This document shows, piece after piece, positions 50,800-59,036 of a stretch of DNA of 64,000 nucleotides. How positions within the stretch are numbered: position 1 is the stretch's first letter; each line of letters begins with the position of its first letter. Made by a program: the position numbers and the translations under genes. The stretch comes from Methylobacterium aquaticum (GTDB taxonomy: Bacteria; Pseudomonadota; Alphaproteobacteria; Rhizobiales; Beijerinckiaceae), in contig NZ_LABX01000056.1 of the NCBI RefSeq assembly GCF_001043915.1, positions 1 to 64,000 on the forward strand, in the 5' to 3' direction. The notes beneath the pieces were generated by a model. That model made no database searches. It was not told where the DNA came from and saw only the letters and a list, made by a program, of their open reading frames with translations.

Positions 50800-51663
50800 T
50801 CACGCCACCGCTTCCGCCCCCAGCTCCACCACCACGATCTCCGGCGGCACCCCGAACCGGATCGGCGCAACGCTGAGGCCCAAGCCTCCGGAGACCACGA
50901 GGTCGCTCGCCTCACGGACGTGGCCGTAGGCGTAGCGGCGGCAAGAGTGCACCACCAGCGGCCAGCCGAACAGCCGCACCTGCCCGCCATGAGTGTGACC
51001 CGACAGGGTCAGCGCGACCCGGGCCGGCACCTTGGCGAAGATGTCGGGCTCATGTGCCAGCAGGATCATCGGCGCGCCGTTCGGCACCGCCGCCAGGGTG
51101 GCGGGCAGGTCGTCGAGGCCCACCCGCTTGCGGCCGAAGCGCCAGCGGCCATGCACCAGGGCAAGTTGATCCTCGAGGCCGGCGAGCCAGACGGGGCCGG
51201 CCCGAGTTGCGAGCGGTACTGCCTCGTTCGATAGGACCCGGATGCCGTTGTCGGTGAGCGCCGTGCCCGCGATAGTCGGCCCAGCGCCACGCATCTGGGC
51301 CTCCCTGTCCGCCCGCCAATCGTGGTTGCCGAGAACCGCGTAGACACCGAGCGGCGCCGTGAGCTTAGCCAGCACCGGCGCCCATTCGGCGGCCGAGACG
51401 TTGCGGGTGACGAAACGCTGATCGGCCACGAAATCTCCGACCAGGACTATGAGGTCGGCCCCGAGCGCGTTGGTGGCTTCGACGATCCCGCCGATGCGCT
51501 CGATCCTCATCAAGGGATCGCAGGCATGGATATCAGCAAGGACGGCGATGCGCAGGGTGAGGCTCGCCGGCCAGGGCGCGGTGGGATTGGGCTTGATCAC
51601 GGCGTAGGAGCCGGCCGCGGCCAGAGCGCCACGCACCGGCCTCGGCGTCGTGCCAGGTCCCAT
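50800..51663 (-). CDS. Metallophosphoesterase, N-terminus replaced
   Basis: A 287-residue calcineurin-like phosphoesterase (YaeI-type) with VLADIHACDP, VLVGDFVADQ, LGNHDWR, LLAHEPDIF and LSGHTHGGQV. The first 30 residues before TLRIAVLAD are unusual: the expected membrane anchor is missing and the frame starts in sequence shared with the truncated HNH copy beside it. The catalytic core is intact, so activity is possible if a start is available. Confidence 0.8.
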   Translation of the reverse strand: MGPGTTPRPVRGALAAAGSYAVIKPNPTAPWPASLTLRIAVLADIHACDPLMRIERIGGIVEATNALGADLIVLVGDFVADQRFVTRNVSAAEWAPVLAKLTAPLGVYAVLGNHDWRADREAQMRGAGPTIAGTALTDNGIRVLSNEAVPLATRAGPVWLAGLEDQLALVHGRWRFGRKRVGLDDLPATLAAVPNGAPMILLAHEPDIFAKVPARVALTLSGHTHGGQVRLFGWPLVVHSCRRYAYGHVREASDLVVSGGLGLSVAPIRFGVPPEIVVVELGAEAVA

Positions 51664-51802
51664 CGTCGAGGCAGACGATCAACTGCCCGTGCGGCCGCCC
51701 ACAGGCCTCGCAGCGCCCGCCGGCGCGGCCGAAGCGGATCACGGCCGAGAGCTGCGGCCAGTCGATCGGATAGAAGTGGCGGTGTTCGGGGCGGATCGGC
51801 AC
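51600..51802 (-). pseudogene. Truncated copy of the HNH nuclease gene
   Basis: Residues 1-60 of the HNH protein at 37531-37962 recur here (HRHFYPIDWPQLSAVIRFGR, RCEACGRPHG) with a few substitutions. The copy breaks off after RSGRGR, where the phosphoesterase gene's sequence begins. The second Cys pair and HNH core are missing. Confidence 0.85.
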
Positions 51803-52031
51803 GATGCGGCCACGCTAGCACGGCCTCGTTGAGGGCGAATCCCTCCTTTCCTGAAAGCTCTTGGAAAATCCGCTCGCCACTACCGATTACCGACCACCGA
51901 GGCTGGAGCCACCACTCGGCACGACGGTCGTCGGTTGGGTCACGGAATGGCGAGGATAGAGAGAAGTCCCGGCTTTTCGACGGGTTTCTTGACCGGAGAG
52001 AGGCTCCGGCGCCCGCCACGAATGACCGATC

Positions 52032-52571
52032 ATGGCCCGCCTCCTCGTCCTCGCCTGTTCTGCCACCAAGCGACCAGACCCCGGCTACATGCCCGCACTC
52101 GATCGGTACGATGGCCCGCTCTGGCGGACGCTGCGTGCCGCCGACCCGGACGGCCGTCGCGCCAAGGTCGCCTTCCTGTCGGCCCTCTACGGCTTTCGCG
52201 CCGCCTCGACGGCGATCGACTTCTACAACAAGCGCCTGACCCCCGATCTCGCCGAGCGGATGATCGCAGGCGGGGTGACGACGCGCTGGCCCCGGCCGGC
52301 CTCGCCGACCCGGCCCGACAGCTGCGGGATCCACGCCGGCGCAGAGATCGCCGGCCTGACCCGCTACGGCGACGAGCCGATCACCGACCTCGCCCTCGTC
52401 GGGAGCCGCCTCTACGTCGAGGTGATGCACGCCCTCGTGCGCGGCTTCGTCGAGATGGGGTGCGTTCGGCGTGATGCCCGCGTCACCGTCATCAACGACC
52501 AGATCGGCCGGATGCGCCAGGACCTCCGGGCCTGGCTGGCGCTAGCGCCCTCGCGGGAGGACCGGTCGTGA
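52032..52571 (+). CDS. DUF6884-like protein
   Basis: A 179-residue protein that opens MARLLVLACSATKRPDPGYM, the Cys-Ser-x-x-K start of the DUF6884 fold (a nucleoside/base-binding-like domain of unknown role), and has a conserved LSALYGFRAASTAIDFYN. The ATG lies in a leader repeated at 57967-58016. It overlaps the next gene by 4 bases. Confidence 0.75.
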   Translation: MARLLVLACSATKRPDPGYMPALDRYDGPLWRTLRAADPDGRRAKVAFLSALYGFRAASTAIDFYNKRLTPDLAERMIAGGVTTRWPRPASPTRPDSCGIHAGAEIAGLTRYGDEPITDLALVGSRLYVEVMHALVRGFVEMGCVRRDARVTVINDQIGRMRQDLRAWLALAPSREDRS

Positions 52572-52954
52572 CGGGAGGCTTCGGACACAACGGCGGACCG
52601 GCGCTCGAGGAGCCCGTCGGGACACGTCCGGGCCAGTGCAAGCACTGCCGGCACTGGAGGCCGCCGCCCGAGGGCGAGCGGCAGGCCTACGAGGCGTTCC
52701 GCCTCGGCCACTCCCGCCGCCGTGTCCGGCGCCCGACCGGCGCCTGCGACCGCGTCCTGATCGGCAACAATCCAAGGCCCGCCTTCTCGGCCACGGTGGG
52801 CGAGTTCGGCTGCCGGAATTTCCAGGCAGCACCGCTGGCGCCAATGCCGAAGGGCGGCGGCTACGTCACGATCTGGCAGGGCGGCCGCATCGTGTGGGAG
52901 GGCGCCGAGGAAGCGATCCCGGCCCGCTTCCTCCAGGAGGATCTCGGCCTGTAG
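52568..52954 (+). CDS. Hypothetical protein with zinc-knuckle-like Cys/His
   Basis: A 128-residue protein with CKHCRHW near residue 24 and two later Cys (GACDRVL, FGCRNFQ), a possible zinc site. The ending is Trp/Gly-rich (YVTIWQGGRIVWEG). Co-transcribed with the DUF6884-like gene. Family not recognised. Confidence 0.6.
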   Translation: MTGGFGHNGGPALEEPVGTRPGQCKHCRHWRPPPEGERQAYEAFRLGHSRRRVRRPTGACDRVLIGNNPRPAFSATVGEFGCRNFQAAPLAPMPKGGGYVTIWQGGRIVWEGAEEAIPARFLQEDLGL

Positions 52955-52990
52955 TGCCATCCGCGCATGACGCCGGTCGCGATCCTGTTT

Positions 52991-53024
52991 TATCTGTATA
53001 ATCTGTATTTTCCAGAGGGGTAGA
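52991..53024 (+). promoter_or_regulatory. Promoter and operator of the Phd antitoxin gene
   Basis: TATAAT (52997-53002) is a perfect -10 box. It overlaps the direct repeats ATCTGTA at 52992-52998 and 53001-53007, 9 bases apart. An antitoxin bound there would block transcription, as in Phd autorepression. AGAGGGG follows at about 53014. Confidence 0.65.
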
Positions 53025-53026
53025 CG

Positions 53027-53287
53027 ATGCCGGACGACCGATCCGTCACAACCGCCGAGTTCGTGCGCCATTTCGGCCGCTATCACGATGAGGCGCGCCA
53101 AGCACCGCTCACCTTGACCAAGCACGGCCGCCCTTCCCTGGTGGTGCTCTCGGCCGACACCTACCAGCGACTGACCGAGCAGGCCGATCCGCGCCGGGCC
53201 TATGGCGCCGGGGAAACGCCGGAGAAATTAGCGAGCCTCATCCTGGCCGAGCTCGATCGCCAATCGTCCGACCACCGAGGCGACTAG
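53027..53287 (+). CDS. Phd/YefM-family antitoxin
   Basis: An 86-residue antitoxin with the Phd DNA-binding fold (TTAEFVRHFGRYHDEARQAP, LTLTKHGRPSLVVLSADTY) and a disordered polar end that would bind the partner toxin. The partner reading frame follows directly but is frameshifted. Confidence 0.85.
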   Translation: MPDDRSVTTAEFVRHFGRYHDEARQAPLTLTKHGRPSLVVLSADTYQRLTEQADPRRAYGAGETPEKLASLILAELDRQSSDHRGD

Positions 53288-53288
53288 G

Positions 53289-53710
53289 ATGGCCAACCCT
53301 TCCCGACGGGAGCGGTCATCACCTATCCCTACCTGTGGCGCTGGCAGAGCGAGAAAGGCCGTCTCCATGCACCCAAGGACCGCCCGACCTGTCTGGCGAT
53401 CACCATCCCCGACCCGCGCCAGGGCCTGACGCATCTCGTCCTGCTGGCCATCTCGGGTACCGCACCGACCGAGGGGCAAACCGCCCTCGAGATCCCGGTG
53501 CTCGAGCTGCGCCGGGCCGGCCTATCGACGCTGAAGCGCGGCTGGATCACGGTCAGCGAGTACAATTACGACGTCGCCGAGCGGTCCTTCCACTTCGACC
53601 CGAACCAGACGGCACGCGGCTCGTTCGGGCCCGGGTTCATGAACCAGATCCGGGCAGCGATCCGTCCACTGTTCACCACGGCGCAGGGGCGGATCGACCG
53701 GACCCTCTAA
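53289..53710 (+). pseudogene. Frameshifted toxin-like partner of the Phd antitoxin
   Basis: From base 53301 the frame reads TYPYLWRWQSEKGRLHAPKD, then TCLAITIPDPRQGLTHLVLL and a full-length end, a protein family found next to Phd in Methylobacterium-like plasmids (from memory). The ATG at 53289 is in another frame: ATGGCCAACCCTTCC is missing one T compared with the expected NPFPTGA codons. No other start is in frame before 53498. The toxin is therefore probably not made, or made only after frameshifting. Confidence 0.65.
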
Positions 53711-54018
53711 CAGCATACGCCCCCCGGCCGCGGCATGGCGGGCAGCGTCGGGCCAGGACGATCGGCTTATTGGTCTGATATCGCTTTAGAGAACGCTGGC
53801 ATGTCGATGTCAGGCCCGCGCCGGCGTGGACGACCCCGCTCTCTCGTCCGCCACCCCGATAGGCCGTCGCGGCCTTCTACGATCAACCCGCAAGGGGTCC
53901 GCTCCGCAAGCGGGCGGCCGCTTCGGCTTCGCCTACGCGGTGATCGCGGCCGCTCTCGGCCTCTAGGGGCCGCTGTCGAGCGGGGATCGCCCCCGCTCCA
54001 GCCGGAGCAAAGACCCCG
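53711..54018. other. Intergenic, Cys-poor GC-rich repeats
   Basis: About 310 bases without a gene. It includes short hairpin arms around CGCAAGGGGTCCGCTCCGC (53887-53905) and GGCCGTCGCGGCC (53863-53875). Nothing else supported. Confidence 0.4.
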
Positions 54019-54192
54019 ATGGCGACCGATCTCACCCTCGCGAACCGCTACGCCCACAGCCTCGCGGCCTCCCTGATGGTCCCGGTCACCGTGTTCCGCT
54101 CCGAGGCCGGCTTCGGCGTCGTCACCTCCGACGAGTTCGAGGGCGACCCGGCCGACGTCGTCACCGAGTTCGACCCCCACGGGGAGGAGTGA
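54019..54192 (+). CDS. Small acidic hypothetical protein
   Basis: A 57-residue protein (MATDLTLANRYAHSLAASLM, then VTVFRSEAGFGVVTSDEFEG and an acidic end). It has a clear coding composition, but only AAAG (54009-54012) lies before the start. Unknown function; convergent with the relaxase gene downstream. Confidence 0.55.
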   Translation: MATDLTLANRYAHSLAASLMVPVTVFRSEAGFGVVTSDEFEGDPADVVTEFDPHGEE

Positions 54193-54291
54193 TCCTCCCG
54201 CCGGTGCGACCCCGTCCAGCATGGGTCGCACCGTCGATATCGATCCGCAGGCCGTCGCACGCCGTTGGTGCGGCCTGCCATCTTGCCGGGT

Positions 54292-55191
54292 TCAAGGCTG
54301 CTCGCATTCCGCGATGACGAGCTGGTAGAGCCCTTCTCGCAGGGGCGCATCGTCGACGAAGCGATCGATCGCACGTCTGGCACTCTGCGCGTCGAAGGGC
54401 TCTCCGCGGCTTTCGAGCAGGCGCCGGATGATATCCGGCTGCTTCAGGATCGACTTTGCATTGTAGATGTCGCGATCCACCGAGCCCGCCTTGTGATCCA
54501 TGTCCTCGCCGCGTCGGGTCCGTCGCGCTACGGTCGAACCGAGGTGGGTCTGGGGGATGAGATCGAAGCCCTGATCCTTCAGGCTGCGGTGATCGACCCG
54601 CGCACTGAAGCCGGCCGCGGCGAGCGCCGCGTTGACCATCTCGGCCCATTGGGCCCGAATGGCCAGCAAATCGGATCGTTGCGACGTCTCGATGCCACGG
54701 TTGTACCGAGTCTGGGCATTGATAACGAAGTCGATCTGCTCCCCAAGACTATCACCGTCAAACCGGCGCGTCGTCGTGAGCAAATAGCCAACGCGGTTTA
54801 GCGAGCCGGTATTCCGCACCGTGAGGTCGATGACGCAGCCCCAGCGATTGATGAGGGTGTCGGCGAATGATCGCGCCAGGGCAATAGCATCCGCAGTCGA
54901 CAGCTCATGGGGCAGCGCGACGATCCAGAGCAGCGCCACGAGGGAGTCGACACGCTTCTCCCGTGCCTCGACGGCGTTCCAGAGTCTCTGCCGATCCCAG
55001 GGCGTCGCCATGCGAGCTTCGCTCGGAAACAGGATCTCGCTATCAAGCAAACCGTCTCTAGGCGGCATCGCATGGTGCAAGCCGGTGCGATGGTCGGTCA
55101 GTGCCTCGTCCGCATAGTACGCAGCCGAAGCGACCGCGCTTTGCGCTTTGCGTCGGGTGATCCTGGTGGTGCTCAAATGGTAGATAGCCAT
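54292..55191 (-). CDS. MobA/MobL (MOBQ) relaxase-like protein lacking the His motif
   Basis: A 299-residue protein with the MobA/MobL fold: MAIYHLSTTRITRRKAQSAV, VALPHELSTADAIALARSF, DHRSLKDQGFDLIPQTHLG. In active MOBQ relaxases the third motif reads N-x-H-A-H-hydrophobic-L-T-T; here it is NRVGYLLTTT, with both His replaced, so metal binding and DNA nicking are probably lost. The helicase/primase part of longer family members is absent. It could still bind oriT or be a relic. Confidence 0.78.
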   Translation of the reverse strand: MAIYHLSTTRITRRKAQSAVASAAYYADEALTDHRTGLHHAMPPRDGLLDSEILFPSEARMATPWDRQRLWNAVEAREKRVDSLVALLWIVALPHELSTADAIALARSFADTLINRWGCVIDLTVRNTGSLNRVGYLLTTTRRFDGDSLGEQIDFVINAQTRYNRGIETSQRSDLLAIRAQWAEMVNAALAAAGFSARVDHRSLKDQGFDLIPQTHLGSTVARRTRRGEDMDHKAGSVDRDIYNAKSILKQPDIIRRLLESRGEPFDAQSARRAIDRFVDDAPLREGLYQLVIAECEQP

Positions 55192-55344
55192 AAGCTCCTC
55201 GACACGAGTGCAAAAACCACCCCTGAGTGATGCCGACGGCATCAGAGCCGCTTTTCGTCCCCTGCGAGGAGCGATCCTCGCGTTCGGTCAGCGTACCTTC
55301 GCCCCTCTACCCGTCACGCGGCGGGCTTGCCCCACACTGCTCCT

Positions 55345-55389
55345 GGGATATCCTGATTGGGATATCGGCTATATCCACTTGGGATATCC
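55345..55389 (+). promoter_or_regulatory. Repeated GGGATATC boxes before vapB
   Basis: GGGATATCC at 55345-55353 and 55381-55389 and GGGATATCG at 55359-55367, with TATATCC between the last two, precede the antitoxin start at once. The palindromic core GGATATCC suggests operators for VapB autorepression. Confidence 0.6.
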
Positions 55390-55632
55390 ATGGCGCTGTT
55401 CATCAAGGATCCGGCGGTCGACGCCCTCGCTCAAGAACTGGCAACGCTCAAGCGCACCACCAAGACCGAAGCTGTTCACCAAGCCTTACGCAACGAGATC
55501 GACCGCGAAAAGGGCCAGCGTGACCTCGTCGCCCTCTCGCTCGACTTCGCCCACCGGCTTCGCGAGCGGGCCGGCCCGAACCCACGCCCGGCCGAGGCCG
55601 CTTTGCGCGACCATCTCCTTGGCAACCGGTGA
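55390..55632 (+). CDS. vapB: VapB-like antitoxin
   Basis: An 80-residue protein with the PSK-type antitoxin fold (MALFIKDPAVDALAQELATL, KTEAVHQALRNEIDRE) and a helical C-terminus. The TGA overlaps the vapC ATG by one base, tying the two together. The start at 55390 follows the GGATATC boxes. Confidence 0.88.
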   Translation: MALFIKDPAVDALAQELATLKRTTKTEAVHQALRNEIDREKGQRDLVALSLDFAHRLRERAGPNPRPAEAALRDHLLGNR

Positions 55633-56027
55633 TGTTCGTCGATACCTCCGCTCTGGTCGCGATCCTGTCGGGCGAGCCCGAGGCCGCCGCCCTCGTCGCA
55701 CGGCTCCAGCAGGCCCGCCAGCGGCTCACCTCGCCGGTTGCGGTCTTCGAGACCACGCTTGCCCTCTCGCGCATCCTCGATCTGCCGCTGCCCGACGCCC
55801 GGCAGGCCGTGCGGGATTACCTCACGTTGGCAAGCATCCAGGTGGTCGCCATGTCGCCCAAGACTGCCGACGGTGCGCTGGAGGCCTTCGAGCGCTACGG
55901 CCAGGGCCGTCACACGGCCGGGCTCACCCCTGCGGATTGCCTCGCTTATGCCTGTGCCCAGGCCTATCGCATGCCGCTGCTGTTCAAAGGCCGTGGCTTT
56001 CCGTTGACCGACATCGCGGCAGCGTAG
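55632..56027 (+). CDS. vapC: VapC PIN-domain toxin
   Basis: A 131-residue PIN ribonuclease with MFVDTSALVAILSGEPEA (Asp, Glu), the central Glu (VFETTLALSR) and LTPADCLAYACA (Asp). A GTG at 55629 is an alternative start. All acidic residues for metal binding are present, so an active toxin is likely. Confidence 0.9.
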   Translation: MFVDTSALVAILSGEPEAAALVARLQQARQRLTSPVAVFETTLALSRILDLPLPDARQAVRDYLTLASIQVVAMSPKTADGALEAFERYGQGRHTAGLTPADCLAYACAQAYRMPLLFKGRGFPLTDIAAA

Positions 56028-56521
56028 CGCGTCGGCGGTTGCAGAAGCTCGAGCCGTGCTTGAGCTTGAAGCCCCCTCCTACCTCCCTCTCAGGCAGGAC
56101 CGTGCCATCGTCAGGCCTTCGCGAATAGGTCAGGGCCGGCGGGGAGCGGCGCGCGTAGATCGTCCCCGGGTGCGGGCCTCCGGCCAGAGGCGGGGTGCGG
56201 GGACCGGAACCGTCGCGGTCAGGTGCGTCACCCGAGCCGGCCAGGTGGCGTTCCCGCGGTCCGGAGGGCCTGGCCGCAGCCCAGAGGCCTCGGTGATGGG
56301 CGGTTCTACCCGGGGCGACCGGGACCACCGCAACGGCGGATGCCGGTTTTCTTCCCCGCCGCCTGCGGCGTCTCCTCGCGGATCAAGAAAACCGTCCCTC
56401 GCCGTCCTCCGCTGACGCTGCGGCCTGCAAGCAGGTGCGGCGCCGGTCGCCTCCGGCTCAACGAACGCCATCGAGGCCGCAGGGGCGCGGCCGAGAGCAA
56501 CCGGACGAGAGGATCACGACC
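56028..56521. other. Intergenic spacer, no gene seen
   Basis: About 490 bases between vapC and DUF736. Frames here are Arg/Pro-rich and short with no family resemblance. The last 40 bases hold the DUF736 leader, ending GAGAGGATCACGACC before the start. Confidence 0.45.
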
Positions 56522-56845
56522 ATGGCGACCATCGGCACCTTCACCCAGACCCAGACCGGCTTCACCGGCGACATCGCCACCCTCACCATCCAGGCTCGCA
56601 AGGTCACGATCCAGGCGGAGACGGAGCGCACGGCCGAGAACGCGCCGACCCACCGGATCTACCTCGCCAGGGCGGAGATCGGCGCCGGGTGGGCCAAGCG
56701 GTCCAACGAGGGGCGGGACTACATCTCGGTCAAGATCGACGACCCGAGCCTGCCGGCTCCGCTCTACGCCCGGCTCTTTGCCGAGGAGGACGGCAAGACC
56801 CACTCGCTGATCTGGACCCGCTCCACCGGCCGCCGCCAGGACTGA
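56522..56845 (+). CDS. DUF736 protein
   Basis: A 107-residue protein with the DUF736 pattern: MATIGTFTQTQTGFTGDIAT, HRIYLARAEIGAGWAKRSN, DYISVKIDDPSLPAPLYARL. DUF736 proteins are fixtures of Rhizobiales plasmids and integrative elements; function unproven. ATG at 56522, preceded by GAGAGGATC. Confidence 0.9.
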   Translation: MATIGTFTQTQTGFTGDIATLTIQARKVTIQAETERTAENAPTHRIYLARAEIGAGWAKRSNEGRDYISVKIDDPSLPAPLYARLFAEEDGKTHSLIWTRSTGRRQD

Positions 56846-56910
56846 CCCCGGCTCTCACGGGCCCCGCCCCTCGCGGCGGGGCCGGACCTGCGACAGAAGG
56901 AGCAAGTACG

Positions 56911-57147
56911 ATGGCTTACGCGTTTGATACACTCGGCTACTCGAAGACACTGCGTGCGGCCGGCATCCCCACCGATCACGCCGAGGCGCATGCCGAAGCG
57001 GCCCGGGAGTTCATCATGGTCGACCTCGCCACCAAGGAGGATCTGCGTTCCGCCCTCCAGCTACAGACCTTGCAGATCACCGTGCGCCTGGGTGGCATCG
57101 TCGGGGCCTTCATTGCGGCCCTCGGCGCCTTTCTCAAGCTGACCTGA
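56911..57147 (+). CDS. DUF1640-like coiled-coil protein with C-terminal span
   Basis: A 78-residue protein: MAYAFDTLGYSKTLRAAGIP, a helical middle (HAEAHAEAAREFIMVDLATK) and a hydrophobic end (LGGIVGAFIAALGAFLKL). This fits the DUF1640/CCDC90 type. AGAAGGAGC precedes the start. Its second half is duplicated just downstream. Confidence 0.75.
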   Translation: MAYAFDTLGYSKTLRAAGIPTDHAEAHAEAAREFIMVDLATKEDLRSALQLQTLQITVRLGGIVGAFIAALGAFLKLT

Positions 57148-57500
57148 TCTGGACCTTGGCTCGCGCCAAGGCGCGAGCCTCCTGCCGACCCGGGTCTACG
57201 CTGTCGTAGTGGCCGGGGTACACGCCGTGGGCCCCGGGAGTTCATCATGGTCGATCTCGTGACCAAGGAGGATTTGCGCGCGGCCAAGGACGAACTCCGC
57301 TCTGCCATGGAGCTGGAGACGCTCCGCTTGACCATTCGGCTCGGGAGCATGATCGTGGCGGGGCTCGTGACGACCTTCGGAGCCCTTGCCGCTCTTATCA
57401 AGCTGACCTGATGAGCACTTCGGCTCGCGTCCCGGCGCGAGCCTTCTGCCAGCCCGGGCCTCAGCTATCCAAGTGGCCGGGGTACACGCCGTAGCTCCCC
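57006..57500 (+). repeat. Tandem duplication covering two gene ends
   Basis: GGGAGTTCATCATGGTCGA occurs at 57006 and 57237, and GTGGCCGGGGTACACGCCGT recurs at 57210 and 57471. The unit of about 230-260 bases contains the second half of the DUF1640-like gene and the end of the minus-strand gene at 57461. It has diverged, so the event is not recent. Confidence 0.65.
57247..57411 (+). CDS. Duplicated half of the DUF1640-like gene
   Basis: A 54-residue frame, MVDLVTKEDLRAAKDELRSA followed by a hydrophobic end (MIVAGLVTTFGALAALIKLT), paralogous to residues 35-78 of the gene at 56911. It has its own in-frame ATG and could make a shorter membrane protein, but no clear ribosome site is visible. Confidence 0.5.
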   Translation: MVDLVTKEDLRAAKDELRSAMELETLRLTIRLGSMIVAGLVTTFGALAALIKLT

Positions 57501-57760
57501 ACCTCGCAGGCCAGCGCCATGGCGAGTTCGGACCGGGTCACCAGGCCCTTCGGTACGTAGCCGAGTTCGTTCAAGAGCAGGTTCAGGATTGCGAACGTCT
57601 GCAGATGAGCTGCCTCGGCATCGAGGCGCTCCCGCTCGCCGTCCGAGCCGTCGTCGGCTTCGTCCAGCGCCTCGACCCGCATGAGCGCCGCAAGGTAGTG
57701 CCGGTGCGCCTCGATCGTCCGGTGCTCCAAGGTCGCGTCAGATGCGGTCGAGCAAGGCAC
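57461..57760 (-). CDS. Hypothetical helical protein
   Basis: A 99-residue protein starting GTG at 57760, preceded by AAGGAG 6 bases upstream. Helical throughout (TIEAHRHYLAALMRVEALDE, AAHLQTFAILNLLLNELGYV). Frames before 57760 lack coding character. Unknown function. Its 3' end has a partial copy at about 57210 in the tandem duplication. Confidence 0.6.
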   Translation of the reverse strand: MPCSTASDATLEHRTIEAHRHYLAALMRVEALDEADDGSDGERERLDAEAAHLQTFAILNLLLNELGYVPKGLVTRSELAMALACEVGSYGVYPGHLDS

Positions 57761-58013
57761 ACGACGTCTCCTTGGTTCGAGCCTGCCGCAGGGTATCCCG
57801 CGCGGTCTGCTTGCAATCATAAGATAGGCATTTGGCGTGATCCACCAACCAGGACGATAGTCGGTGAGGAAGGGGCTGCCTGATCCGCTCATTCCCGCCG
57901 GCCGCCTCGAGGATGGGTCAGGGGACCGCGCCGGAGTGAGAGAAGGCCTCGCGAGGCCATGACGGGAGATCAGGCCGGAGAGAGGCTCCGGCGCCCGTCG
58001 CGAGACCTCCCCG

Positions 58014-59036
58014 ATGGCCCGCCGACCCTCTTCTTCCCGGAAGCCCGCTGCCCGCCGCTCCGAGGCCGCTCCAGGCCCGCGCATCGACCTCTACCAGCGC
58101 ATCACCGACACGATCATCGCCCAGCTCGAACAGGGCCGGGTGCCGTGGGTGCAGCCGTGGGGCGACCTGCCGGGAGCCGCCGCGGTCGGGATGCCGCGCA
58201 ATGCCCAGACCGCCCGAGCGTATTCCGGCATCAACGTCATGCTGTTGTGGTCGAGCGGCATGGCGGCGGGCTACCCGACCCAGCGCTGGCTCACCTTCCG
58301 CCAGGCGCTCGCCCTCGGGGGCTGCGTGCGCCGCGGCGAGAAGGGCACGCCCGTCGTCTACGCCAATCGCTTCACCCCCGAGCAGGAGCGGGACCGGGCC
58401 TCGCGGGCGGGCGAGGAGGCGCGCGCGATCGCCTTCCTCAAGCAGTACACCGTGTTCAACTGTGCGCAGTGCGACGGCCTGCCGGAGGACCTCTACGTGC
58501 CGCCCCCGCCGCCGCGCGAGGACCTGATCGAGCCGCGCTTCCGCGCGCTGATGGAGGGCACCGGCCTCACCATCCACCTTGGCGGGCAGCGGGCGTTCTA
58601 CCGCCCGGCCGACGACGTGATCGTGCTGCCGCCGCCGCAATCGTTCTTCGAGCCGGTGAATTTTCACAGGACCGCGGCGCATGAGATGAGCCACGCCACG
58701 GGAGCCGCCCATCGGCTCGCGCGCGATTTCACCGGCCGCTTCGGCAGCGAGGGGTACGCACGGGAGGAGCTCGTGGCCGAGATCTCGGCGGCCTTCGTCT
58801 GCGCCAGCCTCGGGATCGTGCCGACGGTGCGCCACGCCGACTATATCGCGAACTGGCTCGAGGTGCTGCGCTCGGATCCGCGCGCGATCGTGCAGGCCGC
58901 AGGGTTGGCCAGCCGCTCGGCCGACTGGCTGCTCGGCCACTTGCCGGCCGACCTCGCCCCGGACGGCGCCGGCGGGCAGGGCGAGGAGGATGGTGCGGAG
59001 GACGCGGCGGCGACGATCGAGCGGGAGGCGGCGTGA
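58014..59036 (+). CDS. ardC: ArdC-like antirestriction / ssDNA-binding zincin
   Basis: A 340-residue protein of the ArdC family, which binds ssDNA and protects incoming plasmid DNA. The N-terminal ssDNA-binding part (ITDTIIAQLEQGRVPWVQPW, RAYSGINVMLL) is followed by a zincin-like domain with HEMSHATG at about 222-229 and a downstream Glu (ELVAEISAAF). Typical length. The leader resembles that at 51981-52034. The stop overlaps the next gene by one base. Confidence 0.92.
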   Translation: MARRPSSSRKPAARRSEAAPGPRIDLYQRITDTIIAQLEQGRVPWVQPWGDLPGAAAVGMPRNAQTARAYSGINVMLLWSSGMAAGYPTQRWLTFRQALALGGCVRRGEKGTPVVYANRFTPEQERDRASRAGEEARAIAFLKQYTVFNCAQCDGLPEDLYVPPPPPREDLIEPRFRALMEGTGLTIHLGGQRAFYRPADDVIVLPPPQSFFEPVNFHRTAAHEMSHATGAAHRLARDFTGRFGSEGYAREELVAEISAAFVCASLGIVPTVRHADYIANWLEVLRSDPRAIVQAAGLASRSADWLLGHLPADLAPDGAGGQGEEDGAEDAAATIEREAA

